Part shown: piece after piece, positions 22,504 to 33,136 of the stretch
Numbering within the stretch: position 1 is the stretch's first letter
How the letters are laid out: each line of letters opens with the position of its first letter
Assembly (NCBI GenBank): GCA_038501785.1
Contig: JBAMJR010000003.1
Location: 465,001-529,000 of the forward strand
Direction of reading: 5' to 3'
Length of the DNA stretch: 64,000 nt
Source of the DNA: Myoxocephalus aenaeus
Lineage: Eukaryota > Chordata > Actinopteri > Perciformes > Cottidae
Notes under the pieces: model-generated
What the model was told of the DNA's origin: nothing
Seen by the model: only the letters and a program-made list of their open reading frames with translations
The model's database searches: none
Position numbers and translations under genes: made by a program

Positions 22504-23026
22504 TGATAATATAAATCCTTATATTCTGTAGATATTCTTCATTGTATTACTCTTCATGTCTATTAAAGTTCAGGTTAGCGAGGTCAGTATAACACAGCTA
22601 TGCAGCTGTTGTGTCTATGAAATGTCCAGTTCTCAAGGGAAGCTAGTCACACGCCTGCGCACTTCAACACCCACAACTGTTTATCAGTATATTTGACATT
22701 CTGGAAGCAGACTGGTCGTTGCACGTTCCAGTCTTGTGAGAAAAGATGAGAACACGGGATTCTCCTCCTCTTGACAGGATAAAGCGAATCAGATGTTAGG
22801 ACGAGGCGAGACGAACCTGTGACGATAAACTGTGTATGAAAGGCCCCACTTCCGTGGTGGGGCAGTTGTTCTTTGCCCAACCTGCGTGTTGGCTGTACCA
22901 CTCACTGCTTTTGCAATTGCAGCGCTTGCTACTTTACTTGTGATCATTTAGTAAATAAATATAGAGAACGAGAGAAGTTGTTGAACTGAGTTCTTCCAGG
23001 CATCCAATAATCAAAGCACGCTATCA
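22504..23026 (+). mobile_element. Solo LTR, copy 1
   Basis: About 523 bp, beginning TGATA and ending TATCA, flanked by a 4-bp duplication ACAC at 22500-22503 and 23027-23030. An AATAAA at about 22951 followed by a short downstream segment suggests the plus orientation as sense (R/U5-like end). No internal retroviral genes are present. The same LTR in opposite orientation is at 28024-28540. The element family was not identified; a 4-bp duplication fits gamma-like ERV or Gypsy-type integrases. Confidence 0.75.
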
Positions 23027-23030
23027 ACAC

Positions 23031-23561
23031 GCTCGGTGGGAATAATCCAATGTGTTGCCTTTTTGGAAGGCAGTACTGAAAAATGTTAAATCGTTTGCTT
23101 GCCTGCAGACAATAGCACAAACAAAATAAAGGCTTTCTAGGTGACACAATACATTAATTAGATCAGAAAGTTAAAAACTGTTTCAACTATCAATCATATC
23201 TTTTCCAAGAACCTTCCTGTGAGTTTACAGTTACATAGAAGCTTATTTCCAGGGAATTATACAAAACGATGGGATCTGTAAAATTAAGTGTCATCAAAGT
23301 TTCAGTAACACAAAGTAAACATTTGTATGTAAAACATTACACAGCTAAATGTATTTTTAGACATAGATTTATTTGTGAAGAATTTTTAGTTTGTTTGTAG
23401 TTTCCTCCATTACAGACACACAGCATGTTGTCATTGTTTAATGATGTTGTCTTCCATCGCATTTACAAACAAATTACATTTTAAATTTCTTTTTTTAAAT
23501 GAACACAAGAGAAAGAGAAGAATGAAAACTTCCATCATTAATCTTTCACAACTGGAACAAA
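23031..23561 (-). other. ZNF-B downstream flank / 3' UTR
   Basis: From about 23300 the sequence is nearly the same as 53470-53760 below ZNF-D, so it belongs to the B/D duplication. No other coding region is seen. Confidence 0.55.
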
Positions 23562-24853
23562 CTAATTATATTCTCTGTGGACTCTCATGTGTGTCTTCAG
23601 ATCTCCCTGTTGTGTATATCTTTTCCCACAAACATCACAACTGAATAGCTTCTCTCCTGTGTGGACTCTCATGTGTCTCTTCAGATTCCCCTGTTCTGTA
23701 AATCTTTTCCCACAAACATCACAACTGAATGGCTTCTCTCCTGTGTGGACTCTCATGTGTGTCTTCAGATGTCCCTGTTGTGTATATCTTTTCCCACAAA
23801 CCTCACAACTGAATGGCTTCTCTCCTGTGTGGACTCTCATGTGTCTCTTCAGATTCCCCTGTTCTGTAAATCTTTTCCCACAAACCTCACAACTGAATGG
23901 CTTCTCTCCTGTGTGGACTCTCATGTGTTTCTTCAGATTTACCTGTTGTGTATATATTTTCCCACAAACCTCACAACTGAATGGCTTCTCTCCTGTGTGG
24001 ACTCTCATGTGTCTCTTCAGATTCCCCTGTTCTGTAAATCTTTTCCCACAAACCTCACAACTGAATGGCTTCTCTCCTGTGTGGACTCTCATGTGTCTCG
24101 TCAGACTTCCCTGTGCTGTCAATCTTTTTCCACAAACATCACAATTAAATGGTCTCTCTCCTGTGATAACTCTTGGTCGTGATTCTTTCTTTGACTTCAC
24201 TCTAAAACATTTATTTCCCACCAAACAGCTGGAAGACATTTTTCCAAAATGACACACCATGTGTTTCTGCAGAAACCCCTTGTAGTAAAACCGTTTACTA
24301 CACTTGAAGAAGCTGAAGGATTTGTTGCCAGTGTTACATCCCACATGACTTACAAAGGCTTCCTTATAATTTAGGGCATGTGCAGCAGACTCAGGTGCCC
24401 TGGTCTCCTTCTCTTCACTTTCAGGTCCAGAATATGGTACTTGCCAATCCACATAACTGACTTCAGTCTCAGAAGATTCTGAAGCCTTTTCATCATCTGC
24501 ATTTGAATGACGATGTGTATTTAGGTTCCTGGCTGGTCCTGATCCTCCACAGTCCTCTCCGTCAGTTTCTGTTTTTATCGGTGTAGCTGACCTGCCGGCT
24601 GTAGCCTCTCTGTTGTCCTCCGTCTGGCTTTGATGAAGCTGTGAGGTCTCAGGTGTGTCATCTTCACTCTTCACAGTAACAGCAGTGAATAGGAACTTGG
24701 TGATATCGGCCGCCTCCAGCACATTAAGCTGTTCTCCCTCTAGACGGGTCCAGAGATCCTCCTTTTCCTCTTTTATGTGGAGGGGATCTGGGTCCTCCTG
24801 GTCCAGGTACTCAGGGGGGGCATCTGCATTAATCGCCAACAGCTGCTGGACAT
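23562..24853 (-). CDS. C2H2 zinc-finger protein ZNF-B, exon 2 (7 fingers)
   Basis: Main coding exon, entered at 24853 after the acceptor CTCCCTGCAG; with the exon at 29094-29238 it gives a 478-residue protein. It starts DVQQLLAINADAPPEYLDQE, then an acidic region with one LHIKEEKED motif and a VKSEDD motif (both SUMO-consensus-like). A degenerate finger follows (FSFFKCSKRFYYKGFLQKH, first cysteine displaced). Seven intact C2H2 fingers lie at about residues 286-474 with TGEKPF linkers, ending RVHREYN. Fingers 2, 4 and 6 share the helix EQGNLKR, while 3, 5 and 7 are QQ-type, a two-finger repeat. It is the paralogue of ZNF-D. Likely a nuclear DNA-binding regulator; targets are unknown. If exon 1 is skipped, MLPADVQQ could start translation. 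Confidence 0.85.
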
Positions 24854-25310
24854 CTGCAGGGAGCACATTATGGACAACTGTGACTTCACACTGATATCAG
24901 CTTTCATTAGTGGAGACATTCAATGAGTTTGACTATGTTAGAAAAATTGTTACTCGACACCGGTTGTAAAATCATTAATCAGGACATTCATTTCTTTGCA
25001 AAAAAGGAGTAGAGTCAGAGATATAACGTGCTACTTTACTAATTGCATATCCAAGTCTGTTCTCTGAACGAGCGGAGAGTTACCTTTTAAATACTTAAAA
25101 CACAATCACAGAAGTTCTCATGACGTCTTGCACTTATCGTGAACCTTCCTCCCGTCATCCCATAGATATGTTTTAAGCCATAAGAACAACAATGATGTGT
25201 ATCGTCTTCAGTCAGAAACATACAGATATAGCACATCGCTTGACTCATCTATGCGATGAGCAAACACAATGTACCATTAGAACACTGGAGTGATAGTTGC
25301 TGGAAATGGG
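24854..25310 (-). other. ZNF-B intron start, conserved with ZNF-D
   Basis: Positions 24870-25240 match 54990-55340 almost base for base. No coding content. The rest of the 4.2-kb intron is transposon sequence. Confidence 0.55.
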
Positions 25311-25616
25311 CCTCTATACACCTATGTAGATATTTCATTAAAAACCAGACGTTTCCACCTAGAATAGTCATTTACCACATTAACAATGTATAGTGTATTT
25401 CTGATTAATTTAATCTTATCTTCATTGAAAAAAACAGTGCTTTTCTTTGAAAAATAAGGACATTTCTAAGTGACCCCAAACTTTTGAACTGTAGTGTATA
25501 TTGATTTAATCTGATGTCAATTTGATGCCTGTCTATGCATTCATACACCTGTCAGAGAAATATACTCAAACACCGCGTAGAGACGGTCAGCTGTGGAAAC
25601 GTGATCCGCACAGATT
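25311..25616 (-). mobile_element. Tc1-like end fragment, direct copy of 541-845
   Basis: Same remnant and spacer as 541-845, starting a composite repeat (25311-28020) that parallels 541-4330. Confidence 0.55.
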
Positions 25617-26750
25617 ACATTACATTACATTTAGCTGACGCTTTTATCCAAAGCGACTTACAATAAGTGCAATTCCACCATGAGTACAAACTCAGAACAA
25701 CAAGAATCAAGAAAGTACAACTTCAATAAAGTTAAACTACAAAGTGATATCAGTAAGTGCCATCCAAGTGCTACTACGGCGCTACCTTCCTTATTCAAGG
25801 TGTAGTCGAAAAAGATGTTTTAGTTTGCCACGGAAAATGTAGACACTTTCTGCTGTCCTGATGTCAATGGGGAGCTCATTCCACCATTGAGGAGCCAGGA
25901 CAGCAAACAGTCGTGACTTTGTTGAGTGTTTAGCTCGCAGTGACGGAGCTACAAGCCGATTGGCAGAAGCGGAGCGGAGCGAACGAGCTGGGGTGTACGG
26001 TTTTACCATGTCATGAATATAGATAGGACCCGATCTGTTCGTAGCACGGTAGGCAAGTACCAATGTTTTGAAGCGGATGCGGGCGACCACCGGTAACCAG
26101 TGAAGGTCGTGGAGGAGTGGAGTCATGTGGGTGAATTTTGGGAGGTTAAAGACCAGTCGAGCTGCTGCATTCTGGATGAGCTGCAGAGGTCGGATGGCAC
26201 CATCAGGTAGACCTGCCAGGAGGGAGTTACAGTAGTCAAGACGCGAGATGATCAGAGCCTGTACGAGAACCTGTGCCGCCTTCTGAGTGAGAAGGGGACG
26301 TATTCTCCTGATGTTGTACAGCATGAACCTACAGGAACGTGTTGTTGCGGTGATGTTGGCAGTCAGGGAGAGTTGACTGTCGAGTGTCACACCGAGATTC
26401 CTGGCAGTCGGGGTCGGTGCCAACAGTGAGTTGTTGAAGGTAATAGTGAGGTCGTGGGTGGGAGAGTTGGTGTACAGAGAGAAGAGGAGAGGACCCAGGA
26501 CGGAGCCCTGAGGGACCCCAGTAGTGAGAGGACAAGGTTCAGACAAAGATCCTCTCCAAGTTACCCGGTAGGTGCGGTCGTTGAGGTAGGATGAGAAGAG
26601 GGAGAGCGCAGTGCCTGTGATACCAAGGTCCTGGAGGGAGGAAAGAAGGATCTGGTGGTAATATCCGTCCGAGGAAACCAGTTGTTTTAGCTCACCTAAA
26701 CCAAGAGGTTCCCTGAACACAGACGAGATGTGACATCATGACTAATAGCC
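25617..26750 (-). pseudogene. L2-group LINE copy lacking the catalytic box
   Basis: One open frame of 309 codons reads on the minus strand (26720-25791). It holds GVPQGSVLGPLLFSLYTN and the C-terminal LDYCNSLLAGLP and ELPIDIRTAESV segments. The segment containing YADD is missing, by a deletion of about 205 bp relative to 1105-1910, so it cannot encode an active polymerase although the frame is open. The 3' UTR ends at about 25620. The hAT empty site GTGTACAG is at 26470-26477. Confidence 0.8.
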
Positions 26751-26774
26751 TAAATGACTTAAGTTTCTTTAATG

Positions 26775-27380
26775 ATTGGTAGGGCTGTAACTAACGATTA
26801 TTTTCATAATCGACTAATCTAATGACTATATCCCATAGCAAATTAAAATCATGACTCAAAATGTTGGAATTTGAACTTCAAATGTATTTGAGCAACAAGA
26901 TCTGAACATCATAACAAATAAATTAAATAGTAATACAAATTAAAGTGCAAATATGCTTTAAAAGTAAAGAAAAAGTACAAATACAGTTTTAAAAGTAACT
27001 CAAAATAGCAATCAAGCCTCTGAAAGTGCAAAGTAACTAAAGAATAACATTCAAAGTCCAAAAGTAAAAAAATAGTCCATCCTACCTGACAATTAAAGTG
27101 CAAGGGTTTAAAAGTAAATCAAAATGACTTATTGCAGTCCCACGTCTTGCTGCTCCCTCCTTCAGGGGAACACACAATTTACACACGTTTAAAATTGTAA
27201 TGCAGAAACGTGAGCCCCATTGACAGGCTCTGGAGCAGGGGTGAGGACACCTTTTTGGCTCGCGAGCTACTTTTAAAATACTTTTAAAATAAAAAAGATC
27301 TACCTACATTAATAATGCTAAATATATATATATATATTATAATTTTTTAGCATTAAATATACCTACATTAATAATGCTAA
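26775..27380. mobile_element. hAT fragments, direct copy of 2995-3620
   Basis: Contains the TAGGGCTGTAACTAACG terminus, AT-rich body, the CAGGGGTGAGGACAC terminus and a TA microsatellite, as in the first composite copy. Non-coding. Confidence 0.45.
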
Positions 27381-27383
27381 AAA

Positions 27384-27860
27384 GGTTCATTCGAGATGAG
27401 CAAGTTCTGCGCAGAATCGTTAGCCGGCGATCGGCGCAATGCATGCTGGTTAGTTTTGTGTCCGACTTGCTCTGACGTCATGCACACGTGGTCAACGATA
27501 ATCTCACGAGAGCGAGGCGGCCGCCGTTTTTAGAGCCAGGCGCCGCAGTAGCTCTCCACGGACTGCGTAGCCCAGTGCATGATGGGAAACGCCTGGCTGT
27601 CGCCACATCAGAGAGCTGATTGGCTCTTAGAGCTGACAGCAAACACCACGTGTTGTAGAAAATCCTTATTTTATGACAAAGGCTGCAGCTACACGCACAT
27701 TTCTATATAAATATATATTAAACATGAATAAATCCAAACGTCATCTGTAAACTACAAGAATCCTAAAGTTCAGAACTAACAGGAAGTCATTGTTTCTGAG
27801 TTTTCCTGTGTATACTTTGAAGGCAGCTGAAAACTGTCCGACTTGACCGCAGTTTTTTGT
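27384..27860. repeat. Promoter-like dispersed block, copy II
   Basis: Same block as 3716-4199, with the ZNF143-like motif at 27563-27589. It lacks the 5' 70 bp of copy I. Confidence 0.45.
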
Positions 27861-28023
27861 CAACGCCTCCTGCGTGTAATAAAAACTTCACAGTACATTT
27901 CAGGAGCAGCCTTCCCCTCTCTAAAAGACATTAACTCCACCAGAGAAACCAGGAGAGCAGCCCACATCATCAGGGACACAACACACCACATCATCAGGGA
28001 CACAACACACCACATCATCATGG
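27861..28023 (+). pseudogene. Rex1/CR1-group LINE C-terminus, copy II, 5' part
   Basis: Encodes ISGAAFPSLKDINSTRETRR and two to three IIRDTTHH units, then is cut by a solo LTR. Continues at 28541. Confidence 0.6.
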
Positions 28024-28540
28024 TGATAGCGTGTGTCAATTATTGGATGCCTGGAAGAACTCAGTTCAACAACTTCTCTCGTTCTCTAAATTTATTTACT
28101 AAATGATCACAAGCAAAGTAGTAAGCGCTGCAATTGCAAAAGCAGTGAGTGGTACAGCAACACGCAGGTTGGGCAAAGAACAACTGCCCCACCACGGAAG
28201 TGGGGCCTTTCATACACAGTTTATCGTCACAGGTTCGTCTCGCCTCGTCCTAACATCTGATTCGCTCTATCCTGTCAAGAGGAGGAGAATCCCGTGTTCT
28301 CATCTTTTCTCACAAGACTGGAACACAACGACCAGTCTGCTTCCAGAATGTCAATATACTGATAAACAGTTGGGTGTTGAAGTGCGCAGGCGTGTGACTA
28401 ACTTCCCTTGAGAACTGGACATTTCATAGACACAACAGCTGCATAGCTGTGTTATACTGACCTCGCTAACCTGAACTTTAATAGACATGAAGAGTAATGC
28501 AATGAAGAATATCTACAGAATATAAGGTTTTATATTATCA
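28024..28540 (-). mobile_element. Solo LTR, copy 2
   Basis: 517 bp, TGATA...TATCA, with a 4-bp duplication ATGG at 28020-28023 and 28541-28544. It is the reverse complement of the LTR at 22504-23026, with small differences. It lies inside the 24-bp minisatellite of the LINE. No internal genes remain, consistent with LTR-LTR recombination. Confidence 0.78.
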
Positions 28541-28703
28541 ATGGACACAACACACCACAACGTCAGGGACACAACACACCAACACCACCAGGGACACAAC
28601 ACACCCCCAGCACAGACTCTTCTCTCTCCTGCCATCAGACGCTACAGGAGTCACAAGTCAGAACCACGAGACTGACGAACAGTTTCTACCCATCAGGCTG
28701 GTG

Positions 28704-28750
<47 letters not shown>

Positions 28751-28950
28751 GCAATGCATAGTGCAATTTATACACCGAGAAATACTATTATCATAGTTTT
28801 GTGGAATACTGTTACTATTTTGTGCCTTATTTTTATTTATTCATTACCTTAAGTTTATTGTAATTCTGTGAGTTAGGAGGACCCAGCAGAATAAGCTTTT
28901 CATTGGACAGAGTGACTGTCTGTTATCTGTGCATATGACAATAACAATAT
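28541..28950 (+). mobile_element. Rex1/CR1-group LINE copy II, 3' part and 3' UTR
   Basis: Continues the minisatellite with degenerate units, then the SHKS..NSFYPSGW end of the ORF, a CA microsatellite (28707-28747) and the 3' UTR to CATATGACAATAAC. It lies in the ZNF-B intron just downstream of exon 1. Confidence 0.6.
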
Positions 28951-29093
28951 CTCTTGAATGTGTGATGAATCTGGTGACCGAGACAGACAACCGCTGCAGC
29001 TGTGACGTGAACACAACACGCATGCGCAGGAAACCAGTAGGTTTAACAACACTTGGGGTGGAACACCGGGAACAATAATGAAAAAGCACAAAC

Positions 29094-29238
29094 CTGATCT
29101 GTGTAGCTCATGTTCTCTTAATAGAGAAACGGTCTCCTCATAATCTTCTATTAATCCGTGCAACTCCCCAAAAGCCTCTTCAACGGCCGCGTGGACTCGC
29201 TGCTTCACCAACAGTCTCAGCATTTCTTCTTGAGACAT
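29094..29238 (-). CDS. ZNF-B exon 1
   Basis: Codes for 48 residues (MSQEEMLRLLVKQRVHAAVE ... REHELHRS) plus one base; the donor is GTTTGT. The phase-1 end joins to the acceptor at 24853 to restore the D of DVQQLL and a 479-codon frame including the stop. The segment is predicted to be helical and probably mediates protein contacts, as in related fish ZNFs. Nearly identical to 8267-8411 and 61976-62120. Pairing with the 24853 exon is inferred from strand, order and phase. Confidence 0.65.
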
Positions 29239-29467
29239 GGAGACGCGGCTGCAGCGAAGAGTCACAACATTTCCTCCTGACGTCTAAAACCACTTCTCCT
29301 TGAGCTGTGGACACGTCACGGGGTCAAGGAAAGATGGGAAGGAGACTTCACGAGGAGTTAGGAAAAGACAACCGCGTGTTTACAGGATCCGACTCCACTT
29401 TCACTAACGACGTAGTTATGACGCGCGGCAGGCGCATGTTAGTGACGTCAGTCTGCAGCGTTGAAAC
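29239..29467 (-). promoter_or_regulatory. ZNF-B promoter with CRE
   Basis: Third copy of the ZNF promoter; the CRE TGACGTCA lies at 29443-29450. The GACGTC-rich, TATA-less sequence suggests a dispersed start site. Confidence 0.5.
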
Positions 29468-29551
29468 TAGGCTCGTTCGAGATGAGCCAGTTCTGCGCAG
29501 AATCGATCGGCGGCGATCGGCGCGCAATGCATGCCGGTTAGATTTGTGTAG
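29468..29551. repeat. Fragment of promoter-like block, copy III start
   Basis: Same 80 bp as 8646-8730; interrupted at 29552 by an inverted-repeat element and resuming at 30630. Confidence 0.5.
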
Positions 29552-30279
29552 GGCCGTTTCTCAATCAGCGTTCTTCTCTGGACTCGTGTTCTCGTGGACT
29601 CGTGAAACGTCATCAGTCGCGGCCCAAGTACTGTTCCAATTCAAAAGTCCGCTTCTCGCCAAGCACGGTGAAAATGCCCGGATGTGACTTGATCCTCCCA
29701 TTTTACCGGGGATGCATCAGAGCAGACTTCAGCGTACTTGAGAGAGCCAATATCCCAGAATGCATTTCGGACCAGCAAACGGGGAACAATGGCGGATGAG
29801 AAAACTCACAACTGAAAGTTGACATTCTATAAATACTACCGTTGTTGAGTCACAAAATATAATTTTAGGACGTTTTCAGGCGAGAAGTTATTTGTTTAAG
29901 GATCAAATCTGTGGTCGGTTTGTCCAGACTCATCTTATTTAAAAAGATACGCCGACGGGTTGAGGTCCTGCTGAGGGACCGTGATTCCCGTCATCACCGG
30001 GCCGTCAGCGCTCTGCTGCCCGCCGACAGCAGCTTGATCTCGGCTGGACTTTTTGAAATGATCCGCTGGCTCCGATGTCTCCGTATCGATTAAACATGAG
30101 ATATAAATCGACTTTGAGGATCTAACAAGCAATCTGTATTATTTATTCAGTCACATTAAATCAGTTTGACTGAGGGAAAGGTTACGATTTATAACTTAAG
30201 ATTTTAATTTAACTTTTACTTTGAACTACAGTCTTATTACTTTTGACCGAATTGTTTGCAATTATGTGTATCTATGTAG

Positions 30280-30342
<63 letters not shown>

Positions 30343-30629
30343 ATATATATACACAATGATATGTGTATGTCTGTGAAACCAGTGCAAAAAAAGCAGGGTT
30401 GTCATATTTTGTTTAACTGTAAAAATACTTTACAGTGAAAAATCAGAGTAACTCATGACAATGACAGCTGAGGTGGTGACGTCATCAAGTCAGCTGCTGT
30501 TCCAATTGCAGAAAGACGTCCTGTGTCCTCCCATCCTTGAGAGTCTGGACTCCCAAGTCCAAACTCCCAAGTACAAACTCCAAAAGTTCACAAGTCTGGA
30601 CTTAGCGTACTTGGTATTGAGAAACGGCC
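29552..30629. mobile_element. PIF/Harbinger-like element (GGCCGTTTCTCAAT termini)
   Basis: Inverted termini GGCCGTTTCTCAAT at 29552 and the reverse complement ending at 30629. The flanks are TAG and TTG, so the 3-bp duplication is imperfect or mutated. A TA microsatellite fills about 30280-30338. No transposase domain was recognised. Superfamily assignment is tentative. Confidence 0.55.
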
Positions 30630-30855
30630 TTGGACTTGCTCCCGACTTGCTCTGTCGTCATGCACACGTGGTCAACGATACTCTCACGAGAGCAAGCCGG
30701 CCGTCGATTTCAGAGTCAGGCGCCGCAGTAGCTCTCCACGGACTGCGTGGCCCAGTGCATGATGGGAAACGCCTGGCTGTCGCCACATCAGAGAGCTGAT
30801 TGGCTCTTAGATCTGACATCAAACACCACGTGTTCTAGAAAATCCTTATTTTATG
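30630..30855. repeat. Promoter-like dispersed block, copy III (left part)
   Basis: Includes the ZNF143-like motif at 30743-30769 and the CACGTG E-box. It is broken at 30856 by an LTR-like insertion and resumes near 31813. Confidence 0.45.
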
Positions 30856-31812
30856 TGTAGTTGTAATACTTAACGCTGGATTGTTGACTATTCATCTCAT
30901 GTTTAATCTTAAAACATATTGAAGGTTTTTTTAGAGTTTAGTTAGTCAAATTTGGACTTGTACAGTGTGAGGTTTATTGTACATTACAAATGCATGAAAT
31001 ATGATAATTAATAAGGGATATTATTATGAAGAATGTGTAATTGTATGAATATGAGGGTCACATGGACTGTACTGAGAGTGCAGAGGTCATTTACACACAG
31101 GCCGTGGTTGGGGGTTTTACAAGGGAGCATAAGTTTTAAGAACAAAGGGGACTGGACCACCTGTGGTCTGGGGGTCACCCTACTGTTCTTATCAGCCACA
31201 GTGGGGGGATTCGATTTGCATTGCAGCCAGCAAGCAGAGGCTCGTTGGTCTTTGGGAGGATGACTGTAACCGGTAGTAACATTCACATCAGCTGTAACAG
31301 ATAGAACTGAATAACAATTCCTCAGGTAAAATATGTTGTTAGTAAACACAGGAGGGCGGAGTGAGGACTTCAGGTACCGGAAAACAGGAATGTTATGGAG
31401 CCATCTTCAAACCCTGCGCCAAAGAGAGACTCCGCCCCTGTGGGACTTTTAGCCAATCGCATGCCGTAGAACTAACCAATGAGTGGCCTTAAGCTCTGCG
31501 AATGAGACCTATAACTAACAGATGCGCAAGAAGAGCGGCCTCTTTTGATCCCCACGTGACTGGACAAGACCTGCGGTCTGGAGTTCGTTGAGGAAGGAGG
31601 GGCCCCGATCGGGTTTACATAAGCTGTTCTGTCATCTTTCTTTTATTAAATAATTATTAGTTTAACTCTTTTTGGACTCCGGACATTATTCCTCGCACCA
31701 TCTCCCAGGATTCTTGAGCATTTTCTTCAATATTTTGTGTGTTTGATAATACAAAATCGTATTTCTACAACACATATCAAAATCAATAGTAATGTATTTC
31801 ACAGGCAGACAT
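30856..31812 (+). mobile_element. LTR-like insertion (unidentified)
   Basis: It separates two halves of the promoter-like block, so it is an insertion. It begins TGTAGTTG. At 31440-31520 it has two CCAAT contexts and a TATAACTA box, then a T-rich segment with ATTAAATAA at about 31645 and ends CA-like, which resembles U3-R-U5 order. A clean target duplication was not seen. It encodes no recognisable protein. Confidence 0.4.
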
Positions 31813-32095
31813 AAAAAGAACAAAGGATGCAGCTACACACACATTTCTACATAAATATATATTTACAAACACATGAATGAATCCAAACGTGATCTGTAAA
31901 CTACAAGTAGACAAAAGTTCGGAACTAACAGGAAGTCATTTTTTCTGTGACTTCCTGTGCGTACTTTGAAGGCAACTGAAAACTGTCCGACTTGATTGCA
32001 GTTTATTGTCAACGCCTCCTGCTGCGGCCGCTGCTCTCGTCTGGATTCCAGGCGAGAAGCAGCTCTAACGAACGAGCCCAATAAACAACCACAAA
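31813..32095. repeat. Promoter-like dispersed block, copy III (right part)
   Basis: Matches 4003-4200 and ends in a GC-rich stretch before the conserved lead-in of the 38-bp array. Confidence 0.45.
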
Positions 32096-32157
32096 AAAGA
32101 TCATCTTAAATACTTCATCCGTCTTCTTACAGTGTTGCGTCATGCAGACGATTTAAA

Positions 32158-32640
32158 CAACCTCATAGTATTACTTTATTAACAACATAAACAACCTGGT
32201 TCATAGTATTACTTTATCAACAACATAAACAACCTGGTTCATAGTATTACTTTATTAATAACATAAACAACCTGGTTCATAGTATTACTTTATTAACAAC
32301 ATAAACAACCTGGTTCATAGTATTACTTTATTAATAACATAAACAACCTGGTTCATAGTATTACTTTATTAACAACATAAACAACCTGGTTCATAGTATT
32401 ACTTTATTAATAACATAAACAACCTGGTTCATAGTATTACTTTATTAACAACATAAACAACCTGGTTCATAGTATTACTTTATTAACAACATAAACAACC
32501 TGGTTCATAGTATTACTTTATTAATAACATAAACAACCTGGTTCATAGTATTACTTTATTAACAACATAGACAACCTGGTTCATAGTATTACTTTATTAA
32601 TAACATAAACAACCTGGTTCATAGTATTACTTTATTAACA
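32158..32640. repeat. 38-bp minisatellite, array 3 (about 13 units)
   Basis: Same unit and same flanks as arrays 1, 2 and 4. It lies upstream of the ZNF-B promoter, displaced from it by later insertions. Confidence 0.95.
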
Positions 32641-33136
32641 AGGTTGGAATAGAAATGAAAGAAGGAATATGAAAGTGAAACAAAGGTATGTTTCACAGAG
32701 TACAAAGCTACTAAACTGTCTCTCTGTTCAGTTTCAAACATGCTGAATTGAATATGTTATTGCACTAACAATGTGTGTATATATGTGTCTCATATCCCTT
32801 TATGTTGTTATAGTTTATATGCAGATTATAATCTCATCACTTTCTTTATTATTATCATTGTTTAATTGTCCAAATGAATACACTCTTCTGTTTTGTTGTA
32901 TATATTGAGCATCTTTCATTCCTGTTATTTTGGTATCTTGCTACTGTGACAAACAAATGTCCCCTTGGGGATGAATAAAGGATCTATCTATATCTATCTA
33001 TCTATCTGATCATAAGAATATGCAGACAACAGTTTATGAAACACAACTCAGTTTAACCTAGAAGTGTTGACTTGATATGTTTTAATGTAATGAGACAAAA
33101 TAGTTGATTCAAAAGATGATAATCAGAAACATGAGT
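32641..33136. repeat. Array flank with a short LINE tail insertion
   Basis: The conserved flank is interrupted at about 32834-33005 by a 5'-truncated LINE 3' end (CCCCTTGGGGATGAATAAAG then an ATCT-type tail), judged by comparison with 12080-12100. The flank continues to 33136, where a larger LINE is inserted. Confidence 0.6.

Noticed and set aside
23587..24252. Long plus-strand frames opposite the ZNF-B fingers (also opposite ZNF-D and ZNF-C)
   Set aside because: They are antisense readings of the 84-bp finger repeat, which leaves other frames open by periodicity.
29602..30132. Short ORFs between 29.6 and 30.1 kb as a small host gene
   Set aside because: They fall within the GGCCGTTTCTCAAT inverted-repeat element and lack domains or splice context.
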